Shown here: positions 6,852 through 12,394 of the stretch, in pieces
Layout of the letters: every line of letters begins with the position of its first letter
Numbering within the stretch: the first letter of the stretch is position 1
NCBI GenBank assembly: GCA_023390055.1
Contig: JAEWDP010000058.1
Coordinates: 1 to 12,394, forward strand
Length of the DNA stretch: 12,394 nt
Origin: Pseudomonadota bacterium
GTDB lineage: Bacteria; Pseudomonadota; Alphaproteobacteria; Rhizobiales; Rhizobiaceae
Reading direction: 5' to 3'
The notes under the pieces: model-generated
Database searches by the model: none
Seen by the model: only the letters and a program-made list of their open reading frames with translations
Told to the model about the DNA's origin: nothing
Program-made: the position numbers and the translations under genes

Positions 6852-9026
6852 TTATGCCGCAAGGTCAAAGCGATCCGCGTTCATGACTTTAGTCCAGGCT
6901 GCAATAAAGTCCTTCACGAACTTCTCTTTGCTGTCGTCCTGGGCATAGACTTCGGCATAGGCGCGAAGGACCGAGTTCGAGCCGAACACAAGGTCGACCC
7001 GCGTGGCGGTGTACTTCGTTGTACCGGTCTTGCGATCGCGAATCTCATAGAGATTGTGGCCGGTCGGGACCCAGGTATTTCCCATATCAGTCAATGTGGT
7101 GAAGAAATCCGTGGATAGCGCACCGACGTTGTTGGTGAAGACGCCATGTGCCGTACCGGCATGGTTGGTACCAATGACACGCAGCCCACCGATCAGTGCA
7201 GTCATCTCCGGTGCTGTCAGACCCATAAGTTGAGCACGATCGAGCAACAGCTCTTCCGGACTCACGATGTAATCCATCTTCTGCCAGTTGCGGAAACCGT
7301 CAGCAAGAGGCTCAAGTACCGCAAAGCTTTCCACATCAGTCTGCTCGGCAGAAGCGTCGCCACGGCCTGGTGCGAAGGGAACCTCGATGTCGATCCCTGC
7401 TGCTTTCGCAGCTTGCTGAACACCGTAATTGCCGGCCAGAACGATGACGTCAGCCAGGCTGGCACCGGTCGCAGACGCAATGGGTTCCAGCACGGAAAGT
7501 GTGTGGGCGAGACGGGCCGGCTCGTTGCCTTCCCAATCCTTTTGCGGTGCAAGCCGGATCCGGGCACCATTTGCACCGCCACGGAAGTCGGAACCGCGGA
7601 ACGTACGCGCGCTGTCCCAGGCCGCAACAACCAGATCGGAAACAGAAAGACCAGAGGCCGCGATCCTGGCCACCACGGCCTGGACATCGTAGTCTGTGCG
7701 ACCAGCCGGAATCGGATCCTGCCAGACCATATCCTCCATCGGCGCATCGGGGCCAACGTAGCGGGTCTTTGGTCCCATATCGCGGTGAGTCAGCTTGAAC
7801 CAGCCTCGTGCAAATGCATCCGAAAAGGCTTCAAAGTCATTCATGAAACGCAGCGAGATCTCTCGATAGATTGGATCTACCTTCAATGCCAGGTCGGCAT
7901 CTGTCATCATCGGCATAACGCGGATTGAGGGGTCTTCGACATCGACCGGCTTGTGCTCTTCAGCGATCGTGATCGGCACCCATTGAGAGGCGCCTGCCGG
8001 ACTATGCGTCAGCGTCCATTCATTCTTGAACAGCATTTCAAAAAAGCCGTTGTCCCATTTGGTGGGCTCGGTGGTCCATGCGCCTTCCAGACCAGAGACA
8101 ACGGTGTCGCGACCGATGCCACGCCCCTTCGTATTCATCCAGCCCAGTCCCTGAAATTCTGGTCCTGCCGTTTCTGGATCTGCACTGAGATCAGCTGCGC
8201 TGCCATTGCCATGGCATTTGCCGATTGTATGGCCTCCGGCCGTGAGCGCTACAGTTTCCTCATCGTCCATTCCCATGCGTGCGAATGTTTCACGGATCTG
8301 GGCTGCAGTTGCCATCGGGTCCGACTTGCCGTTAACGCCTTCGGGGTTCACATAGATGAGGCCCATCTGGACGGCAGCGAGCGGGTTTTCAAGCGTGCCG
8401 GGATCGGAGAGGTCGCCGTAACGCCCGTCACTTGGAGCGAGCCATTCCTTCTCGTCGCCCCAATAAACGTCCTTTTCAGGATGCCAGATATCTTCGCGGC
8501 CAAATGCAAATCCGAACGTCTTCAGCCCGGCAACCTCGTAGGCGATTGTTCCGGCCAACACGATCAGGTCGCTCCAGGAAATCTTGTTGCCGTACTTCTT
8601 TTTGATCGGCCAAAGCAGACGACGGCCCTTGTCGGTATTGACGTTGTCTGGCCATGAGTTGAGTGGAGCAAAGCGCTGGTTGCCGGTGTTTGCTCCACCG
8701 CGGCCATCAGAGGTGCGGTAGGAACCTGCAGCGTGCCAGCTGACGCGAGCCATCATGCCGACATAGCTGCCCCAGTCTGCCGGCCACCAATCCTGACTGT
8801 CGGTCATCAAGGCGCGCAGGTCGGCCTTCAAGGCCTCCACATCCAGCGTCTTTAGCTCTTCGCGGTAGTTGAAGTCCTTTCCGAGCGGATTGGTTTTCGT
8901 GTCGTGCTGATGCAAAATGTCGAGGTTGAGGGCGTTAGGCCACCATTCCATGACTGATTTTCCATGAGCGGTGTTGCCACCATGCATGACAGGACATTTG
9001 CCGGTCGTGTTCGTCTTTGCATCCAT
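6852..9026 (-). CDS. katG: Catalase-peroxidase KatG
   Basis: This is a bifunctional haem enzyme that removes hydrogen peroxide by catalase and peroxidase reactions in the cytoplasm. The 724-aa length is normal for the family. The N-terminal catalytic domain shows distal Arg94, Trp97 and His98 (ARVSWHAAGSYR), Asp127 in SWPDN, Tyr225 (GLIYVNPEG), Met251 and the proximal haem ligand His266 (AGGHTIGKCHG). Trp97-Tyr225-Met251 form the cross-linked adduct required for catalase activity in this family. The C-terminal half is the usual degenerate, non-haem peroxidase repeat. The ATG at 9026 is preferred over an upstream in-frame TTG at 9038 because GGAG lies 6 nt before it. It is divergent from oxyR, a known arrangement for OxyR-activated katG, and ends before a strong terminator. 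It appears intact. Confidence 0.98.
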   Translation of the reverse strand: MDAKTNTTGKCPVMHGGNTAHGKSVMEWWPNALNLDILHQHDTKTNPLGKDFNYREELKTLDVEALKADLRALMTDSQDWWPADWGSYVGMMARVSWHAAGSYRTSDGRGGANTGNQRFAPLNSWPDNVNTDKGRRLLWPIKKKYGNKISWSDLIVLAGTIAYEVAGLKTFGFAFGREDIWHPEKDVYWGDEKEWLAPSDGRYGDLSDPGTLENPLAAVQMGLIYVNPEGVNGKSDPMATAAQIRETFARMGMDDEETVALTAGGHTIGKCHGNGSAADLSADPETAGPEFQGLGWMNTKGRGIGRDTVVSGLEGAWTTEPTKWDNGFFEMLFKNEWTLTHSPAGASQWVPITIAEEHKPVDVEDPSIRVMPMMTDADLALKVDPIYREISLRFMNDFEAFSDAFARGWFKLTHRDMGPKTRYVGPDAPMEDMVWQDPIPAGRTDYDVQAVVARIAASGLSVSDLVVAAWDSARTFRGSDFRGGANGARIRLAPQKDWEGNEPARLAHTLSVLEPIASATGASLADVIVLAGNYGVQQAAKAAGIDIEVPFAPGRGDASAEQTDVESFAVLEPLADGFRNWQKMDYIVSPEELLLDRAQLMGLTAPEMTALIGGLRVIGTNHAGTAHGVFTNNVGALSTDFFTTLTDMGNTWVPTGHNLYEIRDRKTGTTKYTATRVDLVFGSNSVLRAYAEVYAQDDSKEKFVKDFIAAWTKVMNADRFDLAA

Positions 9027-9193
9027 TTCGTTCTCCAAAAAATATTTGTTGGCCTTACGGTGACATCAGGAATGGCCGGCCGGGCGAATTTATTGGGACG
9101 GTGACCCGGGGCTGTTCCACTCATCGGGGGAGGTACCAAGATCTCGCCATAAATTCCAATTGTATATACTGAAGATTGCTATATGTTTTAGTT
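9027..9193. promoter_or_regulatory. katG-oxyR divergent control region
   Basis: This 167-bp gap between the two divergent starts must hold both promoters and, by analogy with other OxyR systems, an OxyR site. A TATA-N11-TATA dyad spans 9165-9183 just before oxyR, with ATAC and CTAT arms recalling, but not matching in spacing, the ATAG-N7-CTAT OxyR pattern. The position fits autoregulation. I cannot place -35/-10 boxes with confidence. The existence of the control region is nearly certain; the exact site is a guess. Confidence 0.55.
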
Positions 9194-10126
9194 ATGAGAC
9201 GATTGACGATAAGACACCTCCGATACTTTGAAGCGCTTGCCCGTATCGGGCATTTTGGACGGGCTGCGGAAGCATGCTCCATTTCCCAGCCGGCACTATC
9301 TGTACAGATACGAGAGCTTGAAGATCTGCTGGGTGCGCCGCTCGTAGAAAGAGGAGGACGGCGTATTCGACTGACGGGACTTGGAGAGGAATTTGCGGCA
9401 CGCGCTCATGCTATTTTAGGCGCTGTCGATGAACTTGAAGACCTTGGACGGGCTGCACATGGTCCAATCGCCGGGCGACTCCGCCTGGGGATCATATCGA
9501 CAATTGCCCCCTATTTGTTGCCTGCCATCATCAAGGGGTTGTCACAGCTTTATCCCGAACTCGATTTGCGTCCCCGGGAAGCAATAACGCAGAACTTGAT
9601 CGAAGATCTGACGGAAGCAAGGCTCGATGCCGCCATCGTCGCCCTGCCGATTTCGGAACCATCACTTGAGGAATTTCCACTTTTCAAGGAGGACTTTGTC
9701 CTGGTGCGTCCGATTGAGGATGCTGAAAAGCCTGTGCCTAGTGCCGACAGGCTCCATGAAATGCGGCTGTTACTCCTGGAGGAGGGGCACTGCTTCCGTG
9801 ACCAGGCTCTATCAGTCTGTAATATAAGTGCTGCATCGGCACGTGAACTGATGGAAGGAAGTTCCCTTTCCACACTTGTCCAGATGGTCGGGGCTGGTAT
9901 CGGCGTGACGCTTATTCCGTCAATGGCGATTGAAATTGAAGCGCGCTCCGCTGCTGTCTGTGTGTCTCAACTGGCGGAGCCCCGGCCTACGCGCACGATT
10001 GGGATGGTCTGGCGCAAGACCAGCCCTTTGACAGCACAATTTACCGAGGTCGCGGAAGTTGTTCGCGACATCTGCCTCGCTAAAATGACGAGTATCATCG
10101 AAACGTCCGGAAAACCTGTCAACTGA
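9194..10126 (+). CDS. oxyR: Hydrogen peroxide-sensing LysR regulator OxyR
   Basis: This cytoplasmic LysR-type regulator is 310 aa, close to the ~305 of E. coli OxyR. The N-terminal winged helix-turn-helix covers about residues 5-63 (FGRAAEACSISQPALSVQIRE). The C-terminal sensor domain carries the redox pair Cys200 and Cys209 in EEGHCFRDQALSVC, with the same 9-residue spacing as E. coli Cys199/Cys208; peroxide forms a disulfide between them. That motif separates it from generic LysR proteins. The ATG at 9194 is chosen over an upstream TTG at 9176 because it aligns with the usual N-terminus; the ribosome site is weak. It lies back to back with katG, its expected target. Confidence 0.95.
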   Translation: MRRLTIRHLRYFEALARIGHFGRAAEACSISQPALSVQIRELEDLLGAPLVERGGRRIRLTGLGEEFAARAHAILGAVDELEDLGRAAHGPIAGRLRLGIISTIAPYLLPAIIKGLSQLYPELDLRPREAITQNLIEDLTEARLDAAIVALPISEPSLEEFPLFKEDFVLVRPIEDAEKPVPSADRLHEMRLLLLEEGHCFRDQALSVCNISAASARELMEGSSLSTLVQMVGAGIGVTLIPSMAIEIEARSAAVCVSQLAEPRPTRTIGMVWRKTSPLTAQFTEVAEVVRDICLAKMTSIIETSGKPVN

Positions 10127-10310
10127 ATGCAGGGCAACCCAGTCGGCAGTCCGTGAGCCTTGCTCTGGCATGACAGCGCTGTCTGGCTGGCAGTCGCTGT
10201 CGTGAACCTGTGCCCGAAGTGCTGTCCGTCTCCGACATGAACGTTGACGCCTATCACAACGTGTATATCGGATCGGTTGTTGCCGGCGTGTTGGTCGTCA
10301 TGCAAGATCG

Positions 10311-11033
10311 GATCTTGTTTTGATGGCTCGTGGTCGATGTAGGGCGTGTGGACAAACCTGATCCATTGGCGGATCGTTGCGAGTTGCACGAAGCCGAGAA
10401 AGCTTGATGCCAGCTTGTCGTACCGAGTTGCGATGCGGCGAGAGTGCTTGAGACGGTTGAAGAAGCGCTCGATCCGATTGCGCAACGCGTAGTGGGTCTT
10501 GGCGGCCAGCATCGCGGTTGGATTGGGCGCCTTCTTGGATCAAAGCCTCATAAGCGGCATGTCCGGGGCCTGGCCGGGCGGCAGGCAGAAGGCGATGGCA
10601 AGACCCTGCCCATCCGTTCGGGTATGAAGTTTGGCCGTGAGCCCACCGCGCGAACGGCCAATAGCATTTCTATGAATCCCCCTTTTTCGCCGGCTGCGTG
10701 CTGGTGAGCTCTTTCAATCCTGCTGTCGATCATCTGCATGGTGGTGTCAGCCACCTCGCTTTCGGCAAGCGCTGCCAGCAGCACGTCCCATACGCCGGCT
10801 TCGGTCAAGCGGCGATACTGGCGGTGGGCCGAGTTCCAGTTGCCGAATTCGTCCGGCAGGTCACGCCACGGCGAACCCGTCCGCGTGATCCAGATGATGC
10901 CATCCAGAACCTTGCTGTAATCCTGCGGCAGACGGCCGCCACGCGAACGGTTCTCAATCAGGAACGGTGTGAAGAATGATCGTTCCACGTTGCTCATCGT
11001 CCTGGAATCAACGCCGCCTCCTCAAAAGAGCAG
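10311..11033 (-). mobile_element. Defective IS5-family insertion sequence (IS427-like)
   Basis: The element spans a minus-strand transposase remnant flanked by imperfect inverted ends: GATCTTGTTTTGATGGCTCG reading in from 10311, and GCTCTTTTGAGGAGGCGG reading in on the minus strand from near 11030. They share the TTTTGA core and scattered outer matches. At about 720 bp it is shorter than intact IS5/IS427-type elements (roughly 800-900 bp), which fits an internal loss. Exact tips and target duplication could not be fixed. Confidence 0.65.
10342..10997 (-). pseudogene. IS5-family transposase, orfA plus broken orfB
   Basis: Starting at ATG 10997, the first frame encodes a DUF4096-type N-terminal domain (GSPWRDLPDEFGNWNS) and the first catalytic Asp91 in MIDSRIERAHQHAAGEKGG. 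At the run AAAAAGGGGG (10687 down to 10678) the reading switches by -1 into a frame giving IHRNAIGRSRGGLTAKLH and GQAPDMP. This is the usual orfA-orfB layout of IS427-type elements, where ribosomal frameshifting makes the full enzyme. In that frame a TGA at 10540-10542 follows, and the same frame then continues with RNRIERFFNRLKHSRRIATRYDK, which carries the catalytic Glu and the family C-terminus. The section that should hold the second Asp (D-x-x-Y-D region, some tens of residues) is missing or unrecognisable. The -1 shift may be programmed; the stop and gap make the copy inactive. The right-hand boundary near the FVHTP end is approximate. Confidence 0.8.
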
Positions 11034-11102
11034 CGTTGAATCACAGCTGTAGCGGATCGCCAAAGCAGCAGGGAGGGGACAAATTCACCCGAGGCCAATG
11101 CT

Positions 11103-11651
11103 TTATCGGTGCTTGAGCTCCATGAACCGAATGCGGTTATTGAAGGGATCGATGACCTGTAGTTCTATCCGATCCCCCTCATCCTGAAGTCCAGGCTTCA
11201 TGTAGCGATAGTCCTGGGTCTGAAGCTCTTTGTGAAGGTTGCGGATGCCCGTCATGTAGACGCACATGTTGCCACCCGGGGTGGCATCTCCCGCATGTTC
11301 CGACAGGTGCAGCCTGAGCCCTGATCGCGAGATCTGCATGTAGAGCGGGAAGTTGTCGCCGTAGCGGTGTTCCCAATCGACCGTGAAGCCGAGAAATCCG
11401 AGATAGAACTCGTTCGCCTTCTCGACATCGAAGATGCGGACGATGGGCACCGCCTGTTCGAGTGAAATCCCCTCGTCGGATCGCACGGCCTCGTCATCGT
11501 CGATTTTCGCCGACAGGATATTCCAGCTCGACAGCCCGAGCTGATGGGCGATGATTTCCAGTGCCTGACTGTGGGAGATCGTCGCCCCACGCTCGGCAAG
11601 TGCTTCCCGCATGGCTTTTGCCATGGCCTTTGCATCGCGATAGTCGCGCAT
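11103..11651 (-). CDS. Glyoxalase/bleomycin-resistance (VOC) family protein
   Basis: The protein is 182 aa and probably cytoplasmic. Residues 1-50 form a helical glyoxalase-related N-terminal domain (RDAKAMAKAMREALAERG, then SHSQALEIIAHQLG and SSWN). Residues ~66-180 are a VOC fold like bleomycin-resistance proteins: AVPIVRIFDVEKANEFYLGFLGF, then RLHLSEHAGDATPGG and the closing VIDPFNNRIRFME. Such proteins bind or sequester drugs, or act on small molecules; the substrate cannot be told. The ATG at 11651 has AGGA about 8 nt upstream and begins exactly where the conserved domain begins. An in-frame ATG at 11750 would add 33 unconserved residues. It is a single gene beside the IS remnant, reading towards it. 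Cargo of an accessory segment is plausible. Confidence 0.85.
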   Translation of the reverse strand: MRDYRDAKAMAKAMREALAERGATISHSQALEIIAHQLGLSSWNILSAKIDDDEAVRSDEGISLEQAVPIVRIFDVEKANEFYLGFLGFTVDWEHRYGDNFPLYMQISRSGLRLHLSEHAGDATPGGNMCVYMTGIRNLHKELQTQDYRYMKPGLQDEGDRIELQVIDPFNNRIRFMELKHR

Positions 11652-12134
11652 GTCCGTTTCCTTCGTCACGGCGAAGTCTTCGTCAGCGCCCACATTACCA
11701 ACGCCTTCGCCCAACGGTTGAACGATCAGGAAGGATGGAACGGGAGGCATTCGCCATGCCCCTTAGGGCGCGGGCTGCTGGCCACCTCCGGCCATAAGGC
11801 CAGCTTAGCGATGGGGTCCGCTGTTGTCAGCAAAGAAATTACACAACAGATATGGATCGGGTTTGTCCGCACGACCTAAGTTACTGATGTTATATGCAAA
11901 GAATATCCCAAATAACGCCCATGCCTTTCAGTTTTTACTGGCGAAAGTGTCAGTAGTAGCAATCCAGGCGTTCGTCCATTGTTCCCGTGATCGAGACGGG
12001 CAAGTGACGGGCTATCTTGTCGAGGCATCTGCAACAGATGGCCACTTCGACAGTATGGCCGAAGGTCAACCGGAACTGCGTCAGGTGTCCGTTTCCTTGT
12101 TCTGTAAGCGACGACAAGAGAAGGGAATTCACCG
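11652..12134. other. Non-coding or unassigned stretch upstream of ardC-like gene
   Basis: No convincing gene is seen here on either strand. Open frames of about 90-110 codons exist but have no family motif, no good ribosome site, and overlap each other. A 7-bp stem GCTGGCC/GGCCAGC lies at 11777-11804. The section near 11870-11960 is AT-richer than its surroundings and carries TACTG/CAGTA arms at about 11936-11955. The nested hairpin at 12018-12052 lies nearer the ardC-like start. It must contain the promoters of the two divergent genes. Confidence 0.5.
12018..12052. repeat. Nested inverted repeats before the ardC-like gene
   Basis: An inner perfect hairpin CATCTG-CAA-CAGATG (12026-12040) is flanked by a second exact pair TGTCGA (12018-12023) and TCGACA (12047-12052). 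The arms are offset asymmetrically by 2 and 6 bases. It lies about 80 bp before the ATG at 12135. It could be an operator, a leader-RNA hairpin, or chance; no T-run follows on either side. Confidence 0.5.
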
Positions 12135-12394
12135 ATGCATTCGAAATATGCCGACACTTACCTAAGCATTACGAACACGATTATCGAGGCGATCGAGAGC
12201 GGTACTCGTCCATGGATGCAGCCGTGGAGTGCGGCATCCGACGAGCAAATGTTCAACCGCCCCTTGCGTGCCAATGGCGAGCCATATCGCGGAATCAACA
12301 TTCTGCTCCTGTGGAATGCATCTGCAGTTCAGGGCTTCGAGTATGATCGTTTCATGACCTATCGGCAGGCACAGCAGCTTGGAGGTCAGATCCG
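12135..12394 (+). CDS. ArdC-like antirestriction protein, N-terminal part (3' partial)
   Basis: The reading frame opens at ATG 12135 behind AAGGGA (12121-12126, 8 nt spacer) and runs off the right edge after 86 codons. The visible part matches the ArdC N-terminal domain (DUF1738): IIEAIESGTRPWMQPWS, then PLRANGEPYRGINILLLW, and MTYRQAQQLGGQIR. Known members bind single-stranded DNA with this domain and continue into a zincin-like metallopeptidase domain with an HExxH motif, which would lie outside the window. ArdC proteins are carried by conjugative plasmids and integrative elements, where they protect incoming DNA from restriction. This placement suggests the right edge belongs to such an element. 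The family call is confident; activity is inferred. Confidence 0.9.
   Translation, partial: MHSKYADTYLSITNTIIEAIESGTRPWMQPWSAASDEQMFNRPLRANGEPYRGINILLLWNASAVQGFEYDRFMTYRQAQQLGGQI

Noticed and set aside
7146..7928. Long plus-strand open frame of 260 codons inside katG
   Set aside because: It is antisense to a complete, motif-rich katG and shows Cys/His/Arg-rich sequence typical of a shadow frame, with no family resemblance.
10172..10183. 12-bp palindrome GACAGCGCTGTC after oxyR, considered as a terminator
   Set aside because: It has no loop and no following T-run, and could be chance or a protein site; it is too weak to call.
10170..10323. Short plus-strand frame including MNVDAYHNVYIGSVVAGV and ending inside the IS end, considered as a gene cut by the insertion
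   Set aside because: It has no ribosome site, no family match and only about 50 codons; the minus strand is also open here, so coding cannot be supported.
11824..12165. Plus-strand open frame of 113 codons before the ardC-like gene
   Set aside because: It has no recognisable motif and no good ribosome site, and it overlaps the better-supported ardC-like start in another frame; the minus-strand frame opposite is equally unsupported.
1..12394. CRISPR array, tRNA/rRNA genes, toxin-antitoxin pair or retron
   Set aside because: No regularly spaced repeats, no tRNA-like cloverleaf or rRNA sequence, no paired small genes and no reverse transcriptase motif were seen on either strand.

Overview
The window looks like alphaproteobacterial DNA, most likely from the Rhizobiales (Rhizobium/Agrobacterium/Brucella-like). 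This rests on moderate GC content, tight sugar-ABC/dehydrogenase operons, and a divergent katG-oxyR pair of the type common in that group. Species cannot be named from the sequence alone.

Positions 1-6361 (+ strand) hold one compact operon whose start lies left of the window. It encodes a ribose-type sugar ABC ATPase (5' truncated here, with an unusual C-terminal extension), an RbsC-like permease, a 650-aa protein that resembles D-apionate lactonase (ApnL), a D-erythronate dehydrogenase (DenD) and an SDR oxidoreductase. Genes overlap or lie 14-16 bp apart. The set fits import and oxidation of a sugar, aldonate or lactone (apiose/apionate or tetronate type). No solute-binding protein or regulator is visible and they may lie to the left.

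Positions 6362-6851 form a gap containing a 12-bp perfect inverted repeat, a degraded XRE-like helix-turn-helix remnant on the minus strand, and a strong intrinsic terminator for katG. Positions 6852-10126 are the peroxide-defence pair: katG (-) and oxyR (+), divergent across a 167-bp control region.

From about 10127 to the right end the DNA is accessory in character. It contains a defective IS5-family element (orfA/orfB arrangement with a -1 slippery run and an apparent internal deletion), a glyoxalase/bleomycin-resistance (VOC) protein on the minus strand, about 480 bp without a convincing gene but with a nested hairpin, and the start of an ArdC-type antirestriction gene running off the right edge. 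The ArdC homologue suggests that the right side enters a genomic island or plasmid-like segment.

Nothing here is clearly a new defence or mobile system. The best leads are the sugar-acid operon with its modified ABC ATPase, the 12-bp inverted repeat behind it, and the ArdC leader.
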